NCBI RefSeq assembly: GCF_030252185.1
Contig: NZ_CP126970.1
Location: forward strand, 992,001 to 1,056,000
DNA length: 64,000 nucleotides
Direction of reading: 5' to 3'
Source of the DNA: Corynebacterium suedekumii
Lineage (GTDB): Bacteria; Actinomycetota; Actinomycetes; Mycobacteriales; Mycobacteriaceae
Below, in pieces: positions 44,100 to 52,950 of this stretch (position 1 is the stretch's first letter; each line of letters starts with the position of its first letter). Made by a program: the position numbers and the translations under genes. A model generated the notes under the pieces. That model did no database searches. It was not told where the DNA came from and worked only from the letters and a program-made list of their open reading frames with translations.

Positions 44100-47069
44100 G
44101 TGGCAGCAGCGAAGGGATCAGGGAAGACCCTGGTCATTGTGGAGTCGGCGACCAAGGCCCGCAAGATCCAGCCCTATCTGGGCAACGACTACATCGTCGA
44201 GGCCTCGGTCGGACACATCCGCGACCTGCCCCGGGGAGCCGCTGACGTTCCCACCAAGTACAAGAAGGAACCGTGGGCCCGACTCGGCGTGGACACCGAA
44301 CACGGCTTCGCCCCGCTGTACGTGGTCAGCCCGGACAAGAAGAAGAAGGTCGCCGACCTCAAGGCCAAGCTCAAGGAGTGCGACGCCCTCCTGCTGGCCA
44401 CCGACCCCGACCGCGAGGGCGAGGCCATCGCGTGGCACCTGCTCGAGGTGCTCAAGCCGACCGTGCCGGTGCGCCGCATGGTGTTCAACGAGATCACCAA
44501 GCCCGCCATCATCGCCGCCGCGGAAAACACCCGCGAGCTCGACGAGAACCTCGTCGACGCCCAGGAGACCCGTCGTATCCTCGACCGTCTTTACGGCTAC
44601 GAGGTCTCCCCGGTGCTGTGGAAGAAGGTCATGCCGCGCCTGTCGGCCGGCCGTGTGCAGTCCGTGGCCACCCGCGTCATCGTCGAGCGTGAGCGCGAGC
44701 GCATGGCGTTCGTCTCCGCCGACTACTGGGACCTCACCGCCCAGCTGGACACCGGCAACACGGACGAGGACCCGAACAACCCGCGTGCCTTCGCCGCGAA
44801 GCTTTCTGCCATTGACGGGCGCCGCGTGGCCCAGGGTCGTGACTTCAACGACCTGGGACAGCTCAAAGGTGATGCGGTGGTCGTCGACAAGCAGAAGGCC
44901 GAGGCCCTCGCCGAGGCCCTGCAGGGCGTGGACATGCAGGTGTCCGGGGTGGAGGAGAAGCCCTACACCCGCCGCCCGTACGCGCCGTTCATGACGTCGA
45001 CGCTGCAGCAGGAGGCCGGCCGCAAGCTGCACTACACCTCGGACCGGACGATGCGCATCGCGCAGCGCCTGTACGAGAACGGCCACATCACCTACATGCG
45101 TACGGACTCGATCTCGCTGTCCGAGCAGGGCCTGACCGCCGCCCGGCAGCAGGCCCGCGAGCTCTACGGCGACGCCTACGTCACCGACTCACCCCGGCGT
45201 TACGAACGTAAGTCGAAGAACTCCCAGGAGGCACACGAGGCGATCCGCCCGGCGGGCGAGAGCTTCGCCACCCCGGGCCAGCTGCACGGCCAGCTCGACG
45301 CCGAGGAGTTCAAACTCTACGAACTGATCTGGCAGCGCACCGTCGCCTCCCAGATGTCCGACGCGAAGGGCACCTCGCTCAAGGTCACGGTCTCGGGCAC
45401 CGCCACCACCGGCGAGCAGGCGGAGTTCTCCGCCACCGGCCGCACCATCACCTTCCCCGGTTTCCTCCGCGCCTACGTGGAGACCTCCCGCCTCGAGGAC
45501 GGCCGAGACGTCGCCGACAACGCCGAGCGTCGCCTGCCCAACCTCACCGAGGGTGACCCGCTGACCGCCACCGAGATCACCGCCGACGGCCACTCCACCA
45601 ACCCGCCGGCCCGCTACACCGAGGCCAGCCTGGTCAAGAAGATGGAGGAACTGGGCATCGGCCGCCCGTCGACGTATGCGTCGATCATCAAGACCATCCA
45701 GGACCGCGGCTACGTCCACCCCCGAGGCAACGCCCTCGTGCCCAGCTGGGTCGCCTTCGCCGTCGTCGGCCTGCTGGAGAACAACTTCACCCCGCTGGTC
45801 GACTACGACTTCACCTCCTCGATGGAGGACGAGCTCGACGACATCGCCGCCGGCGAGGAGGACCGCACCGAGTGGCTCACCGGCTTCTACTTCGGCAACG
45901 CCGAGGCCTCCGACAACATGGCCGAGTCCATCGCCCGCCACGGCGGCCTCAAGGCCCTGGTCGGGGAGAACCTCGAGCACATCGACGCCCGCTCCGTGAA
46001 CTCCCTCCACCTCTTCGACGACGCCGAGAACCGTCCCGTCTACGTCCGCGTCGGCCGCTACGGCCCCTACATCGAGCGCAAGGTCGGTGAGAAGGACGGC
46101 GAGCCGGAGTACCAGCGCGCCAACCTGCCCGAGACCACCACCCCGGACGAGCTGACCCTCGACCTGGCGGAGAAGCTCTTCGCCACCCCGCAGGGCGGCC
46201 GCGAACTCGGGGAGAACCCCGCCACCGGCCGCATGGTCGTGGCCAAGGAGGGCCGCTACGGCCCGTACGTCACCGAGGTCCTGCGCGAGGACGAGCGCGA
46301 ACGCGCCGAGAAGTCCGCCGAGGAGGTCGTGGCGAAGGAACGCGCCGAGGAGGACGCCCAGCGCGCCGCCGAGGGCAAGCGGGCGAAGAACTGGGACACC
46401 AAGACCGCCGCCGCCCAGAAGGACAAGCGCATCACCGCCCTGGTGGAGGAGAATCTCAAGCCGGGCACCGCGTCGCTGTTCGAGTCGATGGAACCGGCCT
46501 CGGTCACCCTCGACGACGCCCTCAAGCTGCTGTCCCTGCCCCGTGAGGTCGGCACCGACCCCGCGGACGGCGAGGTCATCACCGCCCAGAACGGCCGCTA
46601 CGGCCCGTACCTGAAGAAGGGCTCCGACTCCCGCTCGCTGGCGAACGAGGAGCAGATCTTCACCATCACCCTCGACGAGGCCCGCCGCATCTACGCGGAG
46701 CCGAAGCGCCGGGGCCGTGCCGCCGCGAAGCCGCCGCTCAAGGAGCTCGGCGACAACGACGTCTCCGGCAAGCCGATGACCGTCAAGGACGGCCGCTTCG
46801 GCCCCTACGTCACCGACGGCACCACCAACGCGTCGCTGCGCAAGGGTGACTCCCCGGAGACGATCACCGACGCCCGCGCCAACGAACTGCTCTCCGAGCG
46901 TCGCGCCAAGGAGGCCGCCGACGGGGGCGCGCCGGCGAAAAAGACCACCAAGAAGTCGGGCAAGAAGTCCACCAAGAAGACGACGAAGAAGACGACGAAG
47001 AAAACGACCAGGAAGTTGCCGCCGAAGACCACCAAGCGCGTGGTCAAGGCCGGTTCGCGGAAGAAGTAG
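44100..47069 (+). CDS. topA: DNA topoisomerase I
   Basis: 989 residues. The TOPRIM domain shows LVIVESATKA and TDPDREGEAIAWHL; the nicking Tyr332 is in TYMRTDSIS. The C-terminal half has repeated modules with GRYGPY and a Lys-rich tail (from about residue 940) that binds DNA, instead of zinc fingers, as in mycobacteria. GTG start with GGAAG upstream; a TAGAGT near 44040 could be the -10. Two YhhN genes follow without a gap. Confidence 0.95.
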   Translation: MAAAKGSGKTLVIVESATKARKIQPYLGNDYIVEASVGHIRDLPRGAADVPTKYKKEPWARLGVDTEHGFAPLYVVSPDKKKKVADLKAKLKECDALLLATDPDREGEAIAWHLLEVLKPTVPVRRMVFNEITKPAIIAAAENTRELDENLVDAQETRRILDRLYGYEVSPVLWKKVMPRLSAGRVQSVATRVIVERERERMAFVSADYWDLTAQLDTGNTDEDPNNPRAFAAKLSAIDGRRVAQGRDFNDLGQLKGDAVVVDKQKAEALAEALQGVDMQVSGVEEKPYTRRPYAPFMTSTLQQEAGRKLHYTSDRTMRIAQRLYENGHITYMRTDSISLSEQGLTAARQQARELYGDAYVTDSPRRYERKSKNSQEAHEAIRPAGESFATPGQLHGQLDAEEFKLYELIWQRTVASQMSDAKGTSLKVTVSGTATTGEQAEFSATGRTITFPGFLRAYVETSRLEDGRDVADNAERRLPNLTEGDPLTATEITADGHSTNPPARYTEASLVKKMEELGIGRPSTYASIIKTIQDRGYVHPRGNALVPSWVAFAVVGLLENNFTPLVDYDFTSSMEDELDDIAAGEEDRTEWLTGFYFGNAEASDNMAESIARHGGLKALVGENLEHIDARSVNSLHLFDDAENRPVYVRVGRYGPYIERKVGEKDGEPEYQRANLPETTTPDELTLDLAEKLFATPQGGRELGENPATGRMVVAKEGRYGPYVTEVLREDERERAEKSAEEVVAKERAEEDAQRAAEGKRAKNWDTKTAAAQKDKRITALVEENLKPGTASLFESMEPASVTLDDALKLLSLPREVGTDPADGEVITAQNGRYGPYLKKGSDSRSLANEEQIFTITLDEARRIYAEPKRRGRAAAKPPLKELGDNDVSGKPMTVKDGRFGPYVTDGTTNASLRKGDSPETITDARANELLSERRAKEAADGGAPAKKTTKKSGKKSTKKTTKKTTKKTTRKLPPKTTKRVVKAGSRKK

Positions 47070-47678
47070 ATGCGGACGGGCACACCCTACTGGCTGGCCG
47101 GCGCCGCCTATGCGGCCTCCCGGGCGGTCGGTTCACGGTGGGTGCGTGACGTGGCCAAACCCCTGGTGGTCCCGTTGCTCGCCGACGCCGTCGTGGCCCT
47201 GCCGCGCCGCGACCGTGCCCCCGCCGCCGTCGGTCTGACCGGTGGCTGGATCGGGGACCTGCTGCTGCTGCGGAAGGACCGCCTGCGCCCCGCCGCGGCC
47301 GCCTTCGCGCTCAACCACGCCGCCTACCTCGCCCTTCTCCACCGGCGGGGTGCCCGCTTCCGGCCCGGGCCCGTGGCGCTGCGGGCCGTTCCCCTGGCCG
47401 CGGCGGCCGTCCTCGGCGGCCGCGAACGGCTCGGCCTGGTCCTCACCTACGGCGGCTTCGTCGGAGCCACTTCCGCGCTCGCCAGCGACCCCGCACTCAG
47501 GGGCAGCGGGGCGGCCGCCGGCGGTAACCTCTTCCTGCTGTCCGACTCCCTCATTCTCGTGCGCACCGTGGCCCTGCCCGGGGACACCCCGGCCGCCCGG
47601 GCCGTGGACACCGCCGTCGCCGTGACCTACGTTGCGGCGCAGCGTCTGCTCATGAGCGCACTAGCCTGGAGAACATGA
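47070..47678 (+). CDS. YhhN-family membrane protein (copy 1)
   Basis: 202 residues, about eight hydrophobic segments, of the YhhN/TMEM86 family, some members of which are lysoplasmalogenases. Family-like motifs: PLVVPLLADAVVAL, GWIGDLLLL and NHAAYLALL. The ATG follows the topA stop directly, so translation is coupled. The next gene is a paralogue overlapping by four bases. Confidence 0.65.
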   Translation: MRTGTPYWLAGAAYAASRAVGSRWVRDVAKPLVVPLLADAVVALPRRDRAPAAVGLTGGWIGDLLLLRKDRLRPAAAAFALNHAAYLALLHRRGARFRPGPVALRAVPLAAAAVLGGRERLGLVLTYGGFVGATSALASDPALRGSGAAAGGNLFLLSDSLILVRTVALPGDTPAARAVDTAVAVTYVAAQRLLMSALAWRT

Positions 47679-48376
47679 CCCAGATCCTCAGCCACACCCG
47701 CGACGGCGTCGACGCGCTCGTCGCCGCCGTGTCCACCACCCTCACCGAGCCGGAGCGCACCGCCTACCTCACCCTCGGTGAGCTGACCGCCTGGTCGAGG
47801 ATCCTGCGCTGGCGCCGCGTCGAACTGCTCAGTGCCCCGACCCTGCTGCCGCTGCTGGCGGGCACGATCCTGCGCACGAACCGCGAACCGGTCCTGCTCG
47901 CCGGCATGGCCGGCGGTTGGGTGGGCACCCTGGCCAAGCTCAAGGGGCCGGAGACCACCCCGGTGATGGGCATGTTCGGCATCGCGGCGAACCACGCCGC
48001 CTACTCCGCGGCACTCGTCGCCCACGGCGCCCGGCCCTCCCTGGTCCGCACCGGCCTGCGCGCCGCGGCCTGGGCCACCGGTGTCGGTCTCGCCGCGTGG
48101 AAGAAGAAGCAGCTCATCGCCCCCGCGATCCTCGCCGGCGCGTTCGTCTCCGCGACGTCCACGCTTGCCGACGACCCCGCCCTCCAGGACGGCAGCACCC
48201 CCGCCAAGGGCCTGGGTCACGGTGGCAACCTGCTCCTGGTGTCCGAGGGCATCGCCCTGTTCCGGGAGACCATCCTCACCGGCGACTCCCTGCCGTACCG
48301 GGTCCTCGACGCCGGCATGGTGGCCTCCAACGTCATCGGCAACATGCTCATGGTGGACGGGCTCACCCGCCGCTGA
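47675..48376 (+). CDS. YhhN-family membrane protein (copy 2)
   Basis: 233 residues, paralogue of the preceding gene: GGWVGTLAKLK, NHAAYSAALV, SATSTLADDPAL and GGNLLLVSEGI have counterparts at the same places in copy 1. It has a longer hydrophilic N-terminus. Besides the ATGA overlap, TAGCCT (47662-47667) seven bases upstream could give an extra leaderless transcript. Confidence 0.65.
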   Translation: MTQILSHTRDGVDALVAAVSTTLTEPERTAYLTLGELTAWSRILRWRRVELLSAPTLLPLLAGTILRTNREPVLLAGMAGGWVGTLAKLKGPETTPVMGMFGIAANHAAYSAALVAHGARPSLVRTGLRAAAWATGVGLAAWKKKQLIAPAILAGAFVSATSTLADDPALQDGSTPAKGLGHGGNLLLVSEGIALFRETILTGDSLPYRVLDAGMVASNVIGNMLMVDGLTRR

Positions 48377-48386
48377 GGACTGAGGC

Positions 48387-48890
48387 TCACAGGAAGGGAA
48401 TGGCGGGCAGCGGCGGGCCGGGATGGATGAGCGCCTCGATGAGCTGCGGTCGCGACTGCTCCTGACACACTGAGTTGGCCAGGCCGAACTCGACGGCCGA
48501 GCGGGCGACGGCCACCGCGACATCCTCGGCGGACAGGGAATCCGGCCAGAAGGACCACACGACACCCTCGCTCTCGTGGACGGAGACCGCGCCGGCGAGG
48601 CGCAGGTCGTCCCGGGCCTGGTCGATGAACTCGGCGGCATGGTGGATTCACAACCCGCCACGGACGATGATGCGGGCGAGCGTGCCGGAACGGAGTTCGT
48701 CGATGTCCGTGACGTGGTGACGGCCGTCGGTGTCGGCGACCGCGTACAAGGAATCCCCGGTGACCAGGCCGAGATCGAGGGCGCCGTCAATGAGGGTGTA
48801 TGCCCCGTGGGCGGGGCGGGCGCGGAGCTTGCGGGGTCGGGGAACGAAGTCGGTGGTGGGGGTGGGATGGACCGTCAGAGTGGTTGTCAT
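48387..48890 (-). pseudogene. Hypothetical protein split by an in-frame TGA
   Basis: From ATG 48890 the first 80 codons read normally (RARPAHGAYTLIDGALDLGL, DSLYAVADTDGRHHVTDI), then TGA stops at 48650-48648. The same frame stays open for a further 86 codons to a TGA at 48387, and these look coding (IHHAAEFIDQARDDLRLAGA, VVWSFWPDSLSAEDVAVAVA). A change of TGA to TGG (Trp) would give one 167-residue protein. No family recognised. Either a nonsense mutation, a base error, or a protein that truly ends at residue 80. Confidence 0.55.
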
Positions 48891-49017
48891 GCGTTCAGCC
48901 TCGCAGAAATGTTCGACCCTCCACCACGGTGCGATCCGGCTCTGTGGACAACCACGTCGGTTGTTGACACCCGGACTGTGGCGCTGTGGATGGGGGACGG
49001 GTGGGCGTCGATAAGCG

Positions 49018-49683
49018 TCAGCCGCGGAAGCGCACCAGCACTGGTCCGAGGTGCGGCTGGAGGCGCTTGACGGTGGCGCCGATGAGGAACGCGGCGGCGA
49101 GGGTGCCCTCGCGGACGCCGATGAAGCCGCCGAGGAAGGTGAGCGCGAGGATGAGTGCGCTGCTGACCAGGGTGAGGTCGAGCATGATCTTGATGTAGCC
49201 GAAGACGAAGAGGGTGCGATCGCCGAAACGGCGGCTCAGTTCCCGGCTGATGGTAAGGACGGTGGCCTCGCCGGGGAGCATGACGGTGTCGGCGGCGATC
49301 TGGAAGCAGATGCCCACGCCGAGCAGGCCGATGCCGGCGAGGACGAGAAGCCACTGCTGCCAGTAGGCGTCATGGCTGATCCAGTCGGTGGCCCACAGGG
49401 CGAGGTCGTTGAACAGGCCGAAGATCACCAGGATGGGGAGCTGGAGCAGCTGGAAGAGCCGGAAGCGGCGGCGCAGGATCGCCACCTGGAGCGTCACGAG
49501 GCCGAGGTTGACCAGGATCGTCGCCGTGCCGAGGGTCATTGGGGTGATGAGGCTGAGGACGTAGGGCAGGGAGGAGATGGTGGTGGTGCCCAGGTCGCTG
49601 CGGATGGACAGCGCGATGCCGAGCGCCATGATGAGCATGCCGACGGTGAGCAGCAGCAGGCGCCGCGGGTGCAGGCGTGACAT
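49018..49683 (-). CDS. YczE/YitT-like membrane protein
   Basis: 221 residues, five or six hydrophobic segments. N-terminal LLLTVGMLIMALGIALSIRS followed by DLGTTTISSLPYVLS and later VMLPGEATVLTISREL match the YczE group of integral membrane proteins, function unknown. The ATG comes one base after the adenylate cyclase stop (TGAcATG), so the two are translationally coupled. Confidence 0.65.
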   Translation of the reverse strand: MSRLHPRRLLLLTVGMLIMALGIALSIRSDLGTTTISSLPYVLSLITPMTLGTATILVNLGLVTLQVAILRRRFRLFQLLQLPILVIFGLFNDLALWATDWISHDAYWQQWLLVLAGIGLLGVGICFQIAADTVMLPGEATVLTISRELSRRFGDRTLFVFGYIKIMLDLTLVSSALILALTFLGGFIGVREGTLAAAFLIGATVKRLQPHLGPVLVRFRG

Positions 49684-49684
49684 G

Positions 49685-51211
49685 TCAGGAACGGTCGGCC
49701 ATCGTCGCGCGGATGGGGCGGGCAAGCTGGGTCATCTCGCGGCGGCCGCGCAGCTCGACGGACTTCATCACGGTCCAGCGGGCCTGCTCGGCCTCGTTGG
49801 CGCCGCGGAGGGTGGTGGCGTTGGTGAGCACCCGGCCCGGGGTGTCCTTGGCCAGGTCGGTGAGGCGGGCGGCGGAGTTCACGGCGTCGCCGATGACGGT
49901 GTACTCGAAACGGTCGGAGCCGCCGATGTGGCCGGCGACGACATGGCCCGCGGCGACACCGATGCCGGCCTGCAGTTCCAGGCCCTTGAGTTCCTGGCGC
50001 AGCTCCCGGGCGGCGGTGAGCGCGTGGGAGGTCGAGTCCGACAGCGGCAGGGGAGCACCGAACACGGCGAGTGCCGCATCACCCTGGAACTTGTTGATGA
50101 TGCCCTTGTTGCGGTGCACCACCTCGACGACGTGCTCGAAGAACTTGTTCAGCTCCTCGACGACCTCCTCCGGGGTGTGGTTGACGGCGAAGGTGGTCGA
50201 GCCGATGACGTCGATGAACAGGACGGCGACCTTGCGGTCCTCACCACCGAGGGTGGGGCGTTCCTCCAGGGCGCGTTTGGCCACCTCGGTGCCCACGTAG
50301 CGGCCGAAGATGTCGCGGACGCGCTGGCGCTCCTTTAGTCCGCGCATCATCTCGTTGAACCCGGCCTGCAGGACACCCATCTCGGAGCCGTCATAGATGT
50401 CCACCTGCGCGTCGGTGTCGCCGCGGCGGACCCGGTTGATGGCCTCCTGCAGCTCGAGGATCGGGTCGACGACGCTCATGATGGCGAACGTGGTGCCCAC
50501 GAAGCCGGTGACCAGGGCCGTCAGCGACAGGGCGACGATGCCGGGGATGAGCTCGCCGGCATTGCCCATGAAGAAACCGGCCCGCTGTGCCATGGCCAGC
50601 AGGAGGATGCCGAAGACGGGCACCGCCGTGGTCATCACCCACGTCAGCCGCAGGCGCTGGGTGATGGGCGGTTCCAGGGTCGAATCCTCGAAACGCCGGG
50701 CCAGTGCCTCCGCCGCGACGGGGCGCACGAGGCGTTCGGCCTCCAGATAGGTCAGCAGCACCACGATCATGCCCGCCAGCGACGTCGCCAGGCCGATGAC
50801 CACCGCCAGGCGTCCGCTCGACGACGCCGCCACCGCCACCGCGATGGCGATACCGATGGCCCACACCACCAGGCACACCAGCGCCTGGTACACGGGGATC
50901 CGCATCACCAGGTTGCGCACCATGTTCGGGTCATGCTGATCCGGGTGCCGCTGCCAGTCCAGCACCGGCCGGAACAGCATGAGCGTGGCGATGATGCCCA
51001 CGATCACCGCGAACGCCAGGTACCCCAGCCCGATGACCTCCAGATGCGGCACATCCGCCCGGAAACTACGGACCTCCGGCATCGGGATGAGGAACCGGAT
51101 GAACAGCATGATCGCCAGCGCGCCGATGACATTCGACAGCAGCACGGTCGCGGCATACAGGGGCCACGAGGTGCCCCACAGCCATTTCGCGGCCCGCATA
51201 AGTCGACTCAT
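49685..51211 (-). CDS. cyaB: Class III adenylate cyclase, membrane bound
   Basis: 508 residues: six membrane helices (about 10-260), a HAMP domain (about 260-315) and a cyclase catalytic domain (about 335-490). Metal-binding aspartates are in VAVLFIDVIGST and FQGDAALAVFG; YTVIGDAVNSAARL is the nucleotide-binding segment. It should make cAMP, the ligand of GlxR encoded at 27941-28624. Homologue of Rv3645. ATG 51211 has TAGAGT (51225-51220) eight bases upstream; delta' is divergent. Confidence 0.9.
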   Translation of the reverse strand: MSRLMRAAKWLWGTSWPLYAATVLLSNVIGALAIMLFIRFLIPMPEVRSFRADVPHLEVIGLGYLAFAVIVGIIATLMLFRPVLDWQRHPDQHDPNMVRNLVMRIPVYQALVCLVVWAIGIAIAVAVAASSSGRLAVVIGLATSLAGMIVVLLTYLEAERLVRPVAAEALARRFEDSTLEPPITQRLRLTWVMTTAVPVFGILLLAMAQRAGFFMGNAGELIPGIVALSLTALVTGFVGTTFAIMSVVDPILELQEAINRVRRGDTDAQVDIYDGSEMGVLQAGFNEMMRGLKERQRVRDIFGRYVGTEVAKRALEERPTLGGEDRKVAVLFIDVIGSTTFAVNHTPEEVVEELNKFFEHVVEVVHRNKGIINKFQGDAALAVFGAPLPLSDSTSHALTAARELRQELKGLELQAGIGVAAGHVVAGHIGGSDRFEYTVIGDAVNSAARLTDLAKDTPGRVLTNATTLRGANEAEQARWTVMKSVELRGRREMTQLARPIRATMADRS

Positions 51212-51282
51212 GGTTCCTAACTCTAACCTCCCCACCCCTCCCACGCGGGCAGCACCGTGACAGGGTGAATAGGGTGGGACGG

Positions 51283-52521
51283 GTGAACAACTCCCCCGTC
51301 TCCGAGGCACGTGTCTCGGTGGCCGAGCGACTCGCCGACGCCCCCGCCGTCCGGGACACCGTCCTGCGCGCCGCCGACACCGCCCGCGCCTTCGTCCGCG
51401 GCGAGGTCACCGAACTCGGCCACGGCATGGCCCACTCCTGGGTCATCACCGGCCCACCCGGCTCGGGCCGGTCCATCGCCGCCGTCGCCCTCGCCGCCGC
51501 CCTCGTGTGCACCGATCCCCACGAGGCCGGTTGCGGCCGCTGTCAGGCCTGCCGCGACACCTTCGCCGACGCCCACACCGACGTCATCCACATCGTCCCC
51601 ACCGAGCTGTCCATCAGCATCGAGTCCATGCGCACCGTGCGTGTTGAGGCCCGTAAACTGCCCACCACCTCCCCGTGGCGGGTGATCATCATCGAGGACG
51701 CCGACCGTCTCTCCGGGCCGGCCGCCGACGCGATCCTCAAGATCGTCGAGGAACCACCGGAGCACACCGTCATCATCATGTGCGCCCCCTCCATCGACCC
51801 GGACGACTTCTCGCCCACACTCCGCTCCCGCTGCCGCCACCTCTACGTCCCCTACCCCTCCGTGGACGAGATCGTGCGCATCCTCACCACCGAGGTCGGC
51901 GCCTCGCGTGACGACGCCCACCTCGCCGCCGTCGCCTCCCTCCGCCACGTCGGCCGTGCCCGGCGCCTCATCACCGACCCTGCCAACCAGAAACGCCGCG
52001 CCAGCATCCTCCACCTCGCCGAGCTCATCTTCCACCGCGACGAAGCCTTCAAGGCCTCCCTCGTTTTCATCCGGGGCGTGGAAAAGCAGATCAAGGCCGA
52101 ACTCGAGGAGATCAACGCCGACGAACTCGCCGAACTCGAACGCGCCCTGGGCAAGGGCGGCCGAGGCAAGGGAACCCAGAAGGCCATGGACGGCAGCGCC
52201 GGTGCCCTCAAGGATCTCACCGACACCCAGAAGAAGCGCACCACCCGCAGCATCCGCGACACCCTCGACCTGGCGCTTGTCGACCTCACCGGCCTCTACC
52301 GTGACGCCCTCATGATCCACACCGGTGCCCAGGTTCCCCTGACCCACCCCGACTTCTCCGGCCTCGCCGGCGACCTCGCCGGCCGCGTCAGCGAAACCGG
52401 CCTCGTCGACTGCCTCGACGCCGTCGCCCAGTGCCGCGAACGCATCAACGTCAACGTCACCCCCGTCATCGCCTTCGACGGCATGATCGGCCGCATCCGC
52501 CAGGCCTGCCAGGTGTCCTGA
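51283..52521 (+). CDS. holB: DNA polymerase III subunit delta'
   Basis: 412-residue clamp-loader subunit. The AAA+ domain shows GPPGSGRSIAAVAL (P-loop with Arg for Lys, as expected for a subunit that does not hydrolyse ATP), the zinc cysteines CGRCQACR, IIEDADRLSGPAADAILKIV and PTLRSRCRHL. A charged, Lys-rich insertion follows and then a C-terminal helical collar domain. GTG 51283 lies seven bases after TAGGGT (51270-51275). Confidence 0.9.
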   Translation: MNNSPVSEARVSVAERLADAPAVRDTVLRAADTARAFVRGEVTELGHGMAHSWVITGPPGSGRSIAAVALAAALVCTDPHEAGCGRCQACRDTFADAHTDVIHIVPTELSISIESMRTVRVEARKLPTTSPWRVIIIEDADRLSGPAADAILKIVEEPPEHTVIIMCAPSIDPDDFSPTLRSRCRHLYVPYPSVDEIVRILTTEVGASRDDAHLAAVASLRHVGRARRLITDPANQKRRASILHLAELIFHRDEAFKASLVFIRGVEKQIKAELEEINADELAELERALGKGGRGKGTQKAMDGSAGALKDLTDTQKKRTTRSIRDTLDLALVDLTGLYRDALMIHTGAQVPLTHPDFSGLAGDLAGRVSETGLVDCLDAVAQCRERINVNVTPVIAFDGMIGRIRQACQVS

Positions 52522-52587
52522 CCGGCAATTTCTCCGATAAACGCAGGTGCGCTAAGCTTGTCCCTCGGTACGCGTTACCTGTACCGC

Positions 52588-52663
52588 GCCGCCTTAGCTC
52601 AGTCGGTAGAGCATCTCACTCGTAATGAGAAGGTCGCGAGTTCGATTCTCGCAGGCGGCTCCA
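52588..52663 (+). tRNA. tRNA-Thr (anticodon CGT)
   Basis: Acceptor GCCGCCT with AGGCGGC, D-arm AGCTCAGTCGGTAGAGC, anticodon loop CTCGTAA giving CGT, T-arm GCGAGTTCGATTCTCGC, discriminator T, CCA encoded. Reads ACG threonine codons. Confidence 0.95.
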
Positions 52664-52666
52664 CAC

Positions 52667-52700
52667 AACCCCAGGCCACAAGCAGGTAGGTCTGGGGTTT
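52667..52700 (+). terminator. Terminator of tRNA-Thr
   Basis: AACCCCAG (52667-52674) pairs with CTGGGGTT (52692-52699), followed by T. Confidence 0.6.
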
Positions 52701-52721
52701 CGTCGTGCCCCCAATTCGGAA

Positions 52722-52797
52722 ACCCCAATTCGACTTGACCAATTTATCGAGAGTCGCCCGCTCGCCTCTCGATAAATTGGTCACGTCGAATTGGGGT
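52722..52797. repeat. 76-bp near-perfect palindrome
   Basis: Left arm 52722-52753 and right arm 52766-52797 (32 bases each) pair with one mismatch (52735 with 52784) around the 12-base loop 52754-52765. The arms are AT-rich compared with the region. CCCCAATTCG, part of the left arm, also occurs just upstream at 52709-52718, giving two direct copies and one inverted. It stands between tRNA-Thr and the GH3 gene; no open reading frame or integrase accompanies it. A cruciform, a strong RNA hairpin, or a scar of a small mobile element are possible. Confidence 0.85.
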
Positions 52798-52950
52798 GAA
52801 CGTGACTGATCCGGCCGACACCTGCAACTACCTGCAACCCCCTCCAGCTCTCTCGGGAAGCGACATAAGCTCGGCAGCAGATAATCACCGCCCCGAAAGC
52901 CCATCACACCCGAGCAGGCCGGTGGCCCCGGCCGGAAAGCTGGAGGCCTC

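Noticed and set aside
48648..48650. Selenocysteine codon at the in-frame TGA
   Set aside because: No selenoprotein family, no visible stem-loop with the needed features, and no sel genes in the window; a nonsense change or base error is simpler.
52588..52800. Integrated genomic island at tRNA-Thr
   Set aside because: No integrase and no direct repeat of the tRNA 3' end were seen nearby; the palindrome alone is not enough.
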